Source: Dermanyssus gallinae | Lineage: Eukaryota > Arthropoda > Arachnida > Mesostigmata > Dermanyssidae | DNA: 64,000 nucleotides | Direction of reading: 5' to 3' | NCBI GenBank assembly: GCA_003439945.1 | Contig: QVRM01004859.1 | Coordinates: 62,001-126,000 of the forward strand | Shown here: piece after piece, positions 1 through 9,729 of the stretch | Position numbering within the stretch: position 1 is the stretch's first letter | Layout of the letters: every line of letters begins with the position of its first letter | The notes under the pieces: model-generated | Told to the model about the DNA's origin: nothing | Database searches by the model: none | The model's input: the letters and a program-made list of their open reading frames with translations, nothing else | Position numbers and translations under genes: made by a program

Positions 1-229
1 GAAATCACCGCCTAGCAATGTAAGACGAACCACTTAAATTGGTCAGCCATTTTGTGTATCACATGTACTCCTAGAGTCTCTTTTAGCAGACATATGGAGG
101 AGATGCAAACAAAAATACGTAATCCAAACTAGCAGCGTAGCAATAGATTAGCTTCCTACAAATGCGCCATACCTGAGTGATTTAACAAGTCTAACTGAGA
201 ACCCACAATTTTAAGCGTATAGTTAGACT

Positions 230-814
230 TAGAAAGGATGCATTGTAGTTTACAACTATACTGATGGCCCGACCTCTTGTTAGATGGAAAAAGAGCATGC
301 AAATGAATCGCTTGCTAATCTGCTTGAGAGGTGTTTTTCATTATATATGAAGCGAGTGCTTTGCTTGTCTAATCAAGCAAAAAGCCGCTTCGTGTATCTC
401 ATGTCAGGCTGTCCACCGGCTACTAAAATAATCCGACTAAGGCTGAAAATGCCGCGTACAGTACCCTACAAATGTTTTATTTCGGAAAGAGAAGCTAAAC
501 TCAAACAGGCCAGACGGGAGGTCGGTGATTTGAACGTTTTTAATGTCTTGCACCTTTGGTTTGGTCCTGCTTGTGACAGGTGCCATATATACACCGGGTA
601 CATAGTTCATGGTTATCACTACCTGGTATGTTCAAACGCAGCCTTTCACAAGGAGTACGAGTTGTGCACCTGCCGGTTCTGCCTACAGAGGTGTGCCAAG
701 TACCATGCAGTGAAATGCACTACAATCGTTGCACTACTTCATTCGCCGGAAGCATAAAGAAGATAAGATATTATGAAGAAACATATTTAACTGTATATTA
801 TACTCAATTTGAGT

Positions 815-818
<4 letters not shown>
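230..818 (+). pseudogene. LINE-A 3' fragment (RT C-terminus plus 3' UTR)
   Basis: This is the 3' end of the same non-LTR retrotransposon family as the long copy at 46515-49190. The open frame 284-757 (157 aa) matches the last ~150 residues of that copy, including the shared strings ERCFSLYMKRVLCLS and VHGYHYLVC and a C-terminal Cys/His cluster (CTCRFCLQRCAKYHAVKC). The 3' UTR also matches, including ATTATGAAGAAACAT and a segment ending GAGTAAAAT. Most of the element is missing, as expected of a 5'-truncated insertion. Where the other copy has an A-rich tail, this one runs straight into (TA)n. The fragment cannot encode a working reverse transcriptase because the catalytic core is absent. Confidence 0.85.
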
Positions 819-891
<73 letters not shown>

Positions 892-898
892 TATACAT
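819..898. repeat. (TA)n microsatellite at LINE-A 3' end
   Basis: About 65 bp of uninterrupted AT dinucleotide, followed by a short imperfect TATACATATATATACA stretch. It directly abuts the 3' end of a LINE-A fragment, so it is either that element's tail or its target. Confidence 0.95.
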
Positions 899-1239
899 TT
901 GCTTTTTTATATTTTAATAATTCAACGATGCTATTGAATTCACTGACGGTACTTTTGAGTATGAATACTATGAGTGGTTCTCCATGCTGTATCAATTGAC
1001 AATATGCAATACACAGCTGCCATATGAGATATCGTGCCTGTAGGAAGTGCATGTATTTTTCGCCGAGTTAATGTCTGGATTGTGCAGACAGCTGGATAAC
1101 TTTTATCAGCTCCAACAATATGCAAAATAAATTCCATTGGCTCGGCTGCAAAGTCTGTTATATAACGGCAAATACATATTGATTAAGATTCCTCAACTTT
1201 AAGTGCAGATAATAGGGCATTCTTCTTTGACCTTTTATT
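899..1239. other. Unassigned sequence
   Basis: No motif, long open frame or repeat was recognised here. Base composition is AT-rich, like most intergenic or intronic parts of the window. Confidence 0.4.
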
Positions 1240-1990
1240 TATAGGGACACGTGGAAGTAAATCTAAACGGCCTGGAGCGTTCTTCTCAGAACCAGAACTT
1301 ACGTCTAGAAAGTCACTAAGTAGCACCCACGCCCATAGTCAAGCACCTGGACGTGATTCTAGATAGAGCTCTCATAAGAACACCTCATGTGCGCTATGCA
1401 GCAAAAAAGCTTCTAAAGCTTTAGCCAAGCTGCAAAAAATCCTCCTGCGGACCAGAGGAGCAACCGACCTTCGACAACGCCTCTTACTATCAGTAGTAGG
1501 GAGCGTCATGCTATATGGCCACAACACACTGCCTTCTGAACAAGACCCAGAGACCTAGGGCAAGTCGCACGGCTTTCACAGCAGCCATACAGGCTCTTTA
1601 GATAGGTTCCTTGGGACTTACGATATTTAAGAAACCTAACGTTAAGCATCAAGGAACCACTCTAACGTTCAGACGGAGGGAATACTAATCAGCAGAACAG
1701 ACGCCCTAAGCAAACTAAGCCAGAAATTAGAAGTCCAGCTGAGCCGTCTTGGATACTAGATAAAATTAATTCTCCCTGAAAATGGTACAGCGTTAAACAC
1801 GGCTCGCTTACCCACTCATTCGCGCCACTGCTAACGGGCCACAGAGGCTGCTTTCAGCGATACCTCTGTCTTATACCGTATGTGCAAATCAGGAGAGGCT
1901 GACGATGTAAGGCACTTCTACGTACGCTGCAGCTTTTTCAGTACTGTGCAAGAGGTACTGCCTCGGAACCCAAGAACAGCGAGCTACTGT
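1240..1990 (+). pseudogene. R1-like LINE fragment (RT C-terminal part)
   Basis: Plus-strand translation gives a broken non-LTR RT C-terminal region. It has VKHLDVILDRALIRTPHV (cf. the family pattern 'YLGV.ld..l....Hv'), then AAKKASKALAKLQKILL, then RQRLLLSVVGSVMLYG, the last typical of R1/Jockey-type ORF2. Near 1880-1935 a decayed C-terminal zinc-finger-like stretch (CKSGEADDVRHFYVRC) can be read. Several stops and frame changes are present, for example around 1315 and 1555. The palm catalytic motif is absent. It is not the same family as the R1 copy at 3071-6579, because the protein sequences differ substantially. Confidence 0.65.
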
Positions 1991-2077
1991 CTCGGAGCCT
2001 AAGAACCAGGAAATTCCCTGACTTGCCATGTAGGGTACTTCTTGAAGGTTATGTGTTGAGGTTTTCCAAGATATGCG

Positions 2078-2078
<1 letters not shown>

Positions 2079-2114
<36 letters not shown>
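2079..2114. repeat. (TA)n microsatellite, left flank of MITE
   Basis: Pure TA run of about 36 bp ending exactly at the first base of the MITE terminal repeat at 2115. Confidence 0.95.
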
Positions 2115-2117
<3 letters not shown>

Positions 2118-2342
2118 GGTGATTCCTAAAGAATTGTACGTCTTTCGAGGTTTGATAGAACTCGGCAAGGAAATATTTTTTTCCCAATGGGCGGAGGCCG
2201 GGAAAACGTTTTGTTTAGGAGTGAGGATGACATTTATAAAAGCAGTTATTCTGCCTTTTTTCACCTACATAGTTGTGCAAAATCTACGTTCTTGCCGAGT
2301 TTTATCAAACCTCGAAAGACGTACAATTCTTTACAACTCTCC

Positions 2343-2345
<3 letters not shown>
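2115..2345. mobile_element. 231-bp Tc1/mariner-type MITE nested in (TA)n
   Basis: The ends are inverted repeats of about 55 bp: 2115-2170 begins CAGGGTGATTCCTAAAGAAT, and the reverse complement of 2291-2345 begins CAGGGAGAGTTGTAAAGAAT. Both continue with GTACGTCTTTCGAGGTTTGATA and ...CTCGGCAAG. Both termini abut TA runs, consistent with the TA target-site duplication of IS630/Tc1/mariner transposons. The interior has no coding capacity but carries GAGGATGACATTTATAAAAG and GCAAAATCTACGTT. These strings recur near 10.2 and 24.4 kb and define a family. Open frames across it are shadows of the repeats. Confidence 0.85.

Positions 2346-2373
<28 letters not shown>
2346..2373. repeat. (TA)n microsatellite, right flank of MITE
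   Basis: Pure TA run starting exactly where the MITE right terminal repeat ends (…CTCTCCCTG|TATATA). Confidence 0.95.
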
Positions 2374-3061
2374 ATGAAAACCTGAATGTCAGCGTATTTG
2401 CAGCGTAGTTATTCAACGCAATTTTGTCAGCCTCCAAGTTCACCGTTCTTCTCGCGGTTAATGAGAAGAACCCCAATCATTATTTGTCTAGGAACTACGA
2501 CAATTAAGAAACGCTGATGACAAACGAAACTCGCCTCATGTACTTTTATTTGCAAAGTTATGCTGCTTATTTACATTTATACTTAAGGCGCGAAATACTT
2601 TCGCACAACATCAATGTTAAAGGTTTTAAATGTTCTTCGACTGAACACTAAAAATGTATTGTTTCATTACGTGCCGTGACTCTTTTGTCGTTAACCTAGA
2701 CCGCCTCTTACCTCTTAAATATTGGGATAAGATCTAACTTTGTATACAAATATTACAGATATATTTACACATACAATTACAAATGAATCTGTACTATTGG
2801 GAGAGCAACCTAACCGGATGAGGCAGGTAAGTTTCGACGAGGGAGTCGATCGGCAAAAGGCGACGTTTTTCGAGCCAGGGGCAATAGAGTACATTTTGTA
2901 AATGCACTTATCTGGGAGTCACTATAATGTATAGAAAGCAGAACGGGAAAAGCAATTCGAGCGAAAGCAGCAATTAAGAACGCGCAAAGGTTGTCAATAC
3001 ATATCGCGTCCTCCCTTTTCAAGATTTAGGTAGAACTAATAGAAACATTCAGTATATCACT
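2374..3061. other. Unassigned AT-rich sequence
   Basis: No recognisable gene or repeat. It forms the left flank of the R1-type insertion that follows. Confidence 0.4.
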
Positions 3062-3070
3062 TGTATACGA
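3062..3070. repeat. Target-site duplication of R1-type LINE, left copy
   Basis: TGTATACGA at 3062-3070 is repeated exactly at 6580-6588. The two copies bracket the LINE and its poly(A) tail, which appears as T10 on the plus strand at 3071-3080. Confidence 0.85.
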
Positions 3071-3620
3071 TTTTTTTTTTAAGAGGACTAACTGGAAAAT
3101 GCGGTTGCACGCGCGGGCACCGCAGCAAGGGAGCTCCCTGCAAGCGCGGGCCAGTTGTGTGGGGCTCCAACCCACTAAAAACCAGTCGTGTCCCCGTCCC
3201 CCACGCTGACTGGGAACTGCTTGCGCATATCATCAAACAGTCAGGGGGGGCGAGTCTACTGGTCCAGGCGGATGTGTTCCCCGGGAGCCTCGGGGAGGCG
3301 CGAGCGGACTCGGAGAAAGGCCCTTGTCTTCTCTTGCAGTATGTTCTTAAAAGCTTGGGTCACTTTGTTCCATCCTGAAATTGATTCCGTCATTTTCATA
3401 GTGAGGTCGTGTAGGTTAAGAGCTGGGTTGTTACTTAAAAACTCCGTTAAGCTTGCGCGCTGCTCCGCCCATGACCGACACCTAAGCACCGTGTGCTCTG
3501 GAGTGTCGTCGAGTCCATCGCCGCAGTGGACGCACGTGGGGCTGGGGACCTTTCCAATCCTGAACAGGTACGACTGGAAGTCGCCGTGACCTGTGAGGAC
3601 TTGGGTTGTGTGGAATGTTA
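3071..3620 (-). pseudogene. R1-type ORF2 C-terminal CCHC domain and 3' end
   Basis: In the frame read from about 3620 downwards, GHGDFQSYLFRIGKVPSP is followed by a zinc-finger-like motif (CVHCGDGLDDTPEHTVLRC) of the kind found at the C-terminus of R1/Jockey-group ORF2 proteins. The frame then continues to a stop at 3256. It is out of frame with the preceding RT segment (4213-3482). The shift lies close to a C9 run at 3624-3632, so a homopolymer indel is the simplest cause, either real decay or a sequencing error. The remaining ~185 bp are 3' UTR and poly(A). Confidence 0.75.
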
Positions 3621-5115
3621 TTTCCCCCCCCCGGCCGGTTAAGCCAGCTTCTAATATTTGGGATCAGGGTGCGGAGGCTGGCGCCTGGGACACCCTGTTC
3701 GAGGCCTTCCCACTCCTCCTGCCAGAGGTCGATTGTACGCTGAAGTGCCTCGTCTTTTTTGAGGCCTGGGTTATCCCATAAGCGGCGGCGCTCGGCTGCC
3801 TTTAAATCCCACGGGATCGTTCCGGCAAGGACGAAGGCCGCCGCGGCGCTGACCGTCCTATACGCTGAGATTACCCTGAGAGCTCCGACCCTTTGGGCCC
3901 GACGCAGGCGAGTCCTGTTCGCGGCGAATTTTAGTGTGTTGGTGGGCCAGGCCGGAGCTCCGTACAGGGCAACCGACTCGGCCGCGGACATAATTATTCG
4001 TCTTCTCAGCTGCCGTGGACCATATGTGTTGGGCATGAGACGTACGAAGTCATTGGCCGTCTTCGTTGCCTTTTCCGTCACCCGCCGCACATGTTCGGTA
4101 CCGCGGAGACCCCTGTTAAGGGTAACCCCGAGGTACCTTACGTGGTTGACGAGTACGATCTCCTGGCCATTTAGGCGTAGGTGAAGGTCGGGGCATGTTC
4201 TTCGGCCCACCAAGAGTATCGCCTCGCTTTTGGCTGGGGCGAGAGCGAGCCCTCGTATTGCATCCAGCGGGCGACGTCGCCAAGTGCCTCGTTCGCACGG
4301 CTCTGCAGCAGGTCCGCGGTCCGAGCCTGGACGGTTAGGACGAGGTCGTCAGCGTAGGCAAGGAGGTTGACGCCGGGGGGAGATCCCTCAGCCGCAACAC
4401 GTCGTCGTAGGTTATAATCCATAGCAGGGGGCCAAGTATGGATCCTTGTGGCACCCCTGCAGTCATGTTAAAAACGGACCCGTGGGACTGGATTGTTCTG
4501 TCATGTAGATAATTTGATAAAAGCTTCCGTAGATAAAAGGGGACCTTTTTCCTGTGGAGAGTCCCTAGGATGACTTTCCATGGTAGGCTGTTAAAAGCGT
4601 TCTTGACGTCCAGTAAAATCGCGAGGAACAAGTCCCGTCTTCTAGGCGGAGACTCGCGGAGGAGTTCAACCTGCGTCTGGATCCCCTTTATGGCGCCGAT
4701 GGTTGAGTAGCCCTTGCGGAATCCGTACTGGGCGTCGGACAGCAGGTCGGTCCCCTCCGCGAAGTCCCGGAGGCGTGCCTCCACGATGGACTCGAATGCT
4801 TTAGCCAGGGCGCCGAGTAGGCAGATCGGGCGGTAGGAGCCGGGGCCCTTGGGTATGAGAACGAGGTTTGCGGCCTTCCATGCCGCAGGAAACGAGCCCG
4901 TCCGGAACATCCCAGTCGCCGCAGCGGCTACTGCTTCCGGGTATTCCGTCATTAGTAGCTTGACCGCGGAGACCGGAACGCCGTCGGGGCCTGGTGCCTT
5001 TCCCTCTTTGAGGCGTGCCGCCGCTTCGTGCACCTCTTGCAAGGTGACTTCTGGAGGATTCTTTCTTCCATCCCTGGGGCTTCCAGGTAGGGGGCGCGGT
5101 CAAAGGGAGGACTGA
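3482..5115 (-). pseudogene. R1-type ORF2 reverse transcriptase, frameshifted
   Basis: RT motifs appear in order: GPDGVPV, YRPICLL, GFRKGYST, LDVKNAFNSL, GVPQGSILGP (5042-4335), then in another frame YADDLVLTV (the catalytic palm motif, intact, near 4350), then in a third frame VNHVRYLGVTLN and downstream thumb sequence (4213-3482). At least three frame changes are needed to read it: near 5090-5115, 4340-4390 and 4180-4260. The protein catalysed target-primed reverse transcription of element RNA in the ancestor. This copy cannot make a full product. The intact palm residues suggest recent loss. Confidence 0.85.
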
Positions 5116-5119
5116 TATT

Positions 5120-6305
5120 GCCTCCTGGGCCTCGTCCGGCGTGAGGTCCACTCTCCGTTTAAAAGGCGGGCACCCCTTTACCATCTTATATGGACGGCCC
5201 CAGGGATCCAGTTCTTCGAGAAAGGCTCTCCCGGAGCGTTCCTTACTTCTGAAGATCTCCCTGCGTAAGAGGCTCCTCAGCCTCTTATACTCGGCGCCAT
5301 GGTACAGGGCATACCTCCCCTCGGGTGCACGCTTCCGGGCACGCGTAAAAAGGCGCCTCTCTCGAAGGCACCTCTTCCTTAGATGTCCAATCTTCGCAGT
5401 CCACCAGTGCTTTGGTGTGCCGCGGCGCCTAGAATTCGTGCCACGCCCAAGGGAGCCCTGCAGGCGGTCTCTAAGAGCTCCTGGAGGCCCGTCATCGAAG
5501 CGGGCGGGCCATCCGGGCCTATACAGGCCCTAAGGGACTGCCGGAGTTCGGCGGTTCCCTGACGCCTCATAGGCGGATGCAGCCTTGCAGATGGTTGCTT
5601 TAAGCTGGTCGTCACGTGAAATTCGATTATATGGTGGTCACTTAGTGATTCTTCGTCATTTAAAACTCGCCAGTTTAAAATCCTGTGGGCCTCTGTCCGG
5701 CGTGTGATAGTTAGGTCTATACAAGAGGTGCGCCCTGCCCTGTGGAATGTAGGAGCACCTGTGTTAAGAACGACTAGGTCCATGGCCGCCAACCAACGTT
5801 CGAGGACTGCGTGTCCTCTCCGGTTCGTAGCGGCGGAACCCCACGCGCCGGCGGAAGCATTAAAATCTCCTGTTATAATTAAGAGCTTGTCACATTGGTT
5901 AAAAGATGCGGTTAAGTCTTCTAAAAGTTTGATAAGATCTTCAAGTGGGACGTTGGGGCTGCAGTAGCATGAGTAAAAACGCCCAACGTTCGCCACGTCA
6001 ATCCAAGTAAAACCGTGGCCGCTGCTATGTCCTGAAATCCGGGAGTGGCAGCGACGGTCAAGTACAATGCTTGTTGCCCTCTCGCCGTCGGTAAACCGGT
6101 CCGGGCGGTTCTCTTCTGCCCACCGGACATTGGGGTCGCTCAGCAGCAGCACATCTGCTTCGGCTCTGCTACTGACCTCTTCAAGCATTGCATATGCTGC
6201 CCTGCTACGGTTGCAATTTAGCTGTAGAGCTTTAAGAATCTTAGTCATTTGTAGAGTTAGGAGAGAGCTGGGTGTTGGGGGCCTTGGAGGCCCGAGGGTC
6301 CGCAA
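5120..6305 (-). pseudogene. R1-type ORF2 AP-endonuclease domain
   Basis: The open frame 6305-5379 (308 aa) starts in the ORF1/ORF2 junction region and contains the exonuclease-endonuclease-phosphatase fold motifs of APE-type LINEs: LQLNCNRSRAA, LLLSDPNVRW, GDFNASAGAW, SCIDLTITR and SDHHIIEF. The residue after LLLS is Asp, where family members usually have the catalytic Glu (SEPN). A frame change near 5430 moves reading into TPKHWWTAKIGHLRKRC and the linker before the RT. The domain would nick target DNA for integration. Confidence 0.85.
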
Positions 6306-6579
6306 GGGGTGATGACCCTTGTACCCTCTTGCGGCCCCTCTGGGTTACTAGGGTAAAGCCCTCGGAATCCCCCGCGGCACTGGGGTGGCCTCCGGGAGTG
6401 GATTGGGCCGCTGTAGGGCATGGCCTTGAGGCGGAGAGCGCGGGTGCCGCTCGGGTATTGGCTCGGCCGCCGCGGCGACGAAGTTCCTCAAGTTGTTCCT
6501 GAAACTTCGGGCATGCGGCGACGTTGGCTGCGTGCCCGTCTTCACCACAGTTGTAGCACGTCGCTTTTCCCGTGCACTA
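6305..6579 (-). pseudogene. R1-type ORF1 C-terminus with zinc knuckle (5' truncated)
   Basis: Read on the minus strand, the segment encodes a knuckle of the form CYNCGEDGHAANVAAC. A Pro/Ala/Arg-rich tail follows, ending about ITPCGPS just before the endonuclease frame. Zinc-knuckle ORF1 proteins package LINE RNA. Only the last ~85 codons remain because the element is truncated at the 6580 target-site duplication. Confidence 0.7.
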
Positions 6580-6588
6580 TGTATACGA
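6580..6588. repeat. Target-site duplication of R1-type LINE, right copy
   Basis: TGTATACGA, an exact repeat of 3062-3070, marks the 5' (truncated) junction of the insertion. Confidence 0.85.
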
Positions 6589-8049
6589 AACATTAGGAGT
6601 GGCAGATCTACAGTTTCTAGATAGAGTCCGATTTTTTGTTATAAAACGGGTTTTGGGGTTAGCCAAATCTTACTTCATATCTGTAAGGTTCATGTTTATA
6701 TTCTGTATAATACATTAAGTATATGGGTAGTTCATTGAGTAGTTCATATCTTAGAGAGGGGACTTTCATTCCACAGGAACTACAACTTCGATGCGGTTTA
6801 CCGAGGACGAGAGCGTTTGAGGCCTTTACTATGAAGTGGACGGAAAAATTAAAGGAAATCGATGTAGGAATATATACTACGGTAGCGATGACAAGCACGG
6901 CCTGGCGAGCAGCCGGATATTAGGGTAGACACTTAACTACGGCGTTTGCAGCCCACGCGTTTCATCACGTGTTATGCAGCACGGAAGAATTCCACGATCC
7001 TCAGGAGTGTTGCGGGTCCACGAGGTGCTCTGACCAGTGCGACAAAGACCACGCCGCAGCATGTCCAGCGGTTCAATTAATAGCTGAACTAGCAAGATGA
7101 GAAAAGACCCAGTGATGTGAAGGAAGCACTAGTTATGTGTGATGTATATGTTTATAACTTTAACCAACCTGAGTTACATACCGTATATATAAAAGCGCAG
7201 CGCTTGCGTGCATATGCATGTACTTGCCGTTGCGTGATAAAGGAACAACATCCTTTTAAAACGCGCATCCTTTTTTCAACTATGCAACTCAACGTCCTCA
7301 AGGGTTAAGTGACCTCTCTGCGTTACAGCGGAAATACCGTTACGGATCCCATATCTCAAATACAGGCTTTTCAATATATTTCTCGTAACTGAGGAGCGAG
7401 TGAAAGACACCGTCTTGTATGTTACTTCCTGACAGGCAACCACTAAGTTCCGGCCACTGCCACGAAAATCTCCATAAGCTCCGATAGGTTCCCGCCCAAT
7501 ATTTTTAGAAAACTAGTGCATGTACAGTAATTTTCCCCTGCCGTGGTGTATAAACGCAGTTTACTGGAGTCTGAGATTCCTTAGGCGGTTCCGCTATCTC
7601 ATCAGTACTGTTTTTAAAATAGGAGTTAAAAGAATCTGGCAGAAAAGTACTGGGTGCCAAATTACAGCGAAAATGTTGGCTAACTATAACACTAAGGTTT
7701 TAATGGCGCTATCCTAATTGATCCAAACCAGCACTACTCTACAGAGACGCGCTTTACGTGTGTGTGTATAACATACACAATTAGAGCATATACATACACA
7801 CACACATTAAGAGGTCATGTGCGTTTGCAGCTCTTACAAAACGCTCTCGTATAAGAAAGCAACTCCAAGCCTCACAGGAGATGTGTCTACCTAAAGTAAT
7901 ATTTCTTCAGTTGTACCATCGTTGCAATTTCACTCCTGCAAAACAATGACAATCATCACCTTGCCAGCTGACCGTTGGCCCTTGATTTTTTTAGAGAGAC
8001 GGAGTTTTACTAGATCCCAAAGTTTGTTGAACGATTTTTAGAAGACCCT

Positions 8050-8051
<2 letters not shown>
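6589..8051. other. Unassigned sequence
   Basis: No homology was recognised. Short open frames (for example 6723-6923 +, 66 aa) have no known domain. A Cys-rich reading around 6975-7090 is too short to call. There is a brief CA/TG-rich stretch at about 7760-7805. Confidence 0.4.

Positions 8052-8090
<39 letters not shown>
8052..8090. repeat. (TA)n microsatellite
   Basis: Pure TA run of about 39 bp. A second, shorter TA-rich tract at 8209-8235 touches the left end of the Tc3-like transposon. Confidence 0.95.
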
Positions 8091-8094
<4 letters not shown>

Positions 8095-8236
8095 TGTATA
8101 TACACAGATTTGCTAAAAAAACATACACAATTAGAGCATGGTTTGTGCACGTAGAAAATAAATCAATTGTGTGTACGTCGATTTACCTTGACTATTCATG
8201 TTATAGATCATGTATATATTTATATATATATATTTA

Positions 8237-9677
8237 CGGTCCCTGAAAAAAATATAAGGCCACCCATGTTTGCCACATTTCACGTATATATTATAACCAA
8301 TCGTGTAAAGATCACAGTGATGCATGCTCACAGAGTAACAACGAAGACTTCCATCAACATTTGGGGTCTCGGATTACTTTGAACAACACGAGATTTCCAC
8401 ATTTGACACAGCTACACCGCGAAAAATGATAATGTCACTAACAAGATGCATGTCTTAACGAGTGAATTACGCAGAATAACGACGTGTGGGCTCATTTAAC
8501 GGCTCGACGGAAACAAAGGCAGACTTCCTACCACAAGTTTTTCTTTGTTGAAACGATAGGCTTAGGCTGGCGCCTCATAGGCGAAGAAAAGGCCTATATC
8601 AAAGCTTATAAGAACATCGGCCTCTAATCGCAAAATTTCCCGTGAATTGGGACGTTGTGCATAAGTAGTAAATAACTTTGTTAATTTAGGTAAAAAATAC
8701 GCCGTAAAAAGACTTCCGGGCGTCCAAATTCTATTTCGTAACGAAACAAGCTGCAATTCTGAAAACAGCGTCGAACTCTGCGCCCTCGGCGAGGGCAATT
8801 GCGGCCGACGTGCAAACGAACGTGCAAAATGTGCAACACTTCCTCAGGAAGAGACATTGGGAAAAACCCAAGAAAAACAACGGTTGACCGCTGACCGATG
8901 AAAGCTCGTCTTGACTTCGCCCACGATAAAATGTCATGGACCACTGAGTGCCCACGATACGATGTCATGGAGCACTGAGTGACACATAGTGCTCTTTTCG
9001 CACGAAAAAGTTTACCTTTGATGAACCGGATCGATTTAACTATTATTTGCACGATGTCCGCAAGGAAGAACGAATTTTGTTAGAACGTCATTCAGGTGGC
9101 GGTTCAGTGGTGGCTGCTGTCGGGTATTACACAAAGTCGTCAATTGTGTTTTTAGACGGTCGTGTTTATTCGACGCGCTACGGGGTTCACTAAAAGAGCA
9201 ATCGGCGCAGTTTAAGCTGATGGGAGGGCCAGACTTTGTTTTTACACACGATAACGTCCCGATTCATACCGCCAGGCTGATCGGAAGCTGGTTCGACCAA
9301 CGTCACATTGAAGTCCTTCGCTGGCCTGCACTCTCACTTGAATTTAATATGATCCAGAATGTGTGTAGCTGACTCGAACAATAAGTTTACACTGATAAAA
9401 ACAATTTTCGAGGCTTGGGACGAGCTCTTGCAAAACGTCATCCAAAATTTGGGTAGCACTATACCAAACCGCACTTTTGAGGCTATCCGACTTAATGGGA
9501 ATGTAAAAATCTCGTTGTTCAAAGTAATCCGGGACCACAAATGTCGATAAGTCTCCGCTGTTACTTTGTGAGCATGTATCACTGTGATCTTCACACGATT
9601 GGTTATAATAAATGCGTGAATAGCGTAAAAAATAAGCAGGGCTCATCATATCCGTGTGTATCTTTTTTTAGGCTGAG
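8237..9677 (+). mobile_element. Tc3-like DNA transposon with long inverted repeats
   Basis: About 1.44 kb. Sequence 8281-8400 (TTATAACCAATCGTGTAAAG … GGATTACTTTGAACAACACG) is repeated in inverse orientation at about 9505-9630. Weaker similarity extends to the ends, which can be placed at TA dinucleotides (8235-8236 and 9678-9679). The long terminal repeats (about 130-170 bp) and the enclosed DDE transposase relic identify a Tc1/Tc3-group element. The left repeat includes a reverse copy of the last transposase codons, so the termini probably arose by inverted duplication of the right end. Confidence 0.85.
8600..9550 (+). pseudogene. Tc3-like transposase pseudogene
   Basis: Readable in broken frames. 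A helix-turn-helix-like stretch (ISRELGRCA…VVNNFVNLGKKYAVKRLPGV) lies at about 8627-8725. Then comes KARLDFAHDKMSW, then KKFTFDEPDRFNYYLHDVRKEERI and GGGSVVAAVGYYTKSS. This is followed by FTHDNVPIHTARLIGSWFDQ, EVLRWPALSLEFNMIQNVW and an open C-terminus (9359-9550). The order matches Tc3-type DD34E transposases. The first catalytic Asp (in the family pattern 'DEKKF') reads as His. The third acidic residue (family 'SPDLNPIEN') reads as Gln in SLEFNMIQN. Stops and frameshifts are also present, so it is inactive. Confidence 0.85.
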
Positions 9678-9729
9678 TACACTTCATGATTTATTGTCAT
9701 AGGCATACAATTATGGAGAATAAAAACAG

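Larger units (their letters stand above)
3071..6579 (-). mobile_element. 5'-truncated R1-clade non-LTR retrotransposon
   Basis: A complete insertion of about 3.5 kb on the minus strand, bounded by the 9-bp duplication TGTATACGA (3062-3070 and 6580-6588) and ending in a 10-bp poly(A) tail. Reading from 6579 downwards it contains the last zinc knuckle of ORF1, an AP-type endonuclease, a reverse transcriptase and a C-terminal CCHC domain, in the order typical of R1/Jockey-group LINEs. It is GC-rich relative to its surroundings. Several frameshifts and the missing 5' part make it non-autonomous. The clean duplication and poly(A) suggest a relatively recent insertion. It lies outside any visible 28S rDNA, so it is R1-like but not at the canonical R1 site. 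Confidence 0.9.

Noticed and set aside
819..1052. Open frame with long Tyr-Ile repeats (and similar frames at many sites)
   Set aside because: It is a translation of (TA)n microsatellites on both strands with no other coding signal.
3759..4184. 141-aa plus-strand frame
   Set aside because: Antisense shadow of the R1-type RT.
6960..7095. Cys-rich reading (…CCGSTRCSDQCDKDHAAAC…)
   Set aside because: Short, with no signal peptide or splice evidence, so it could be chance.
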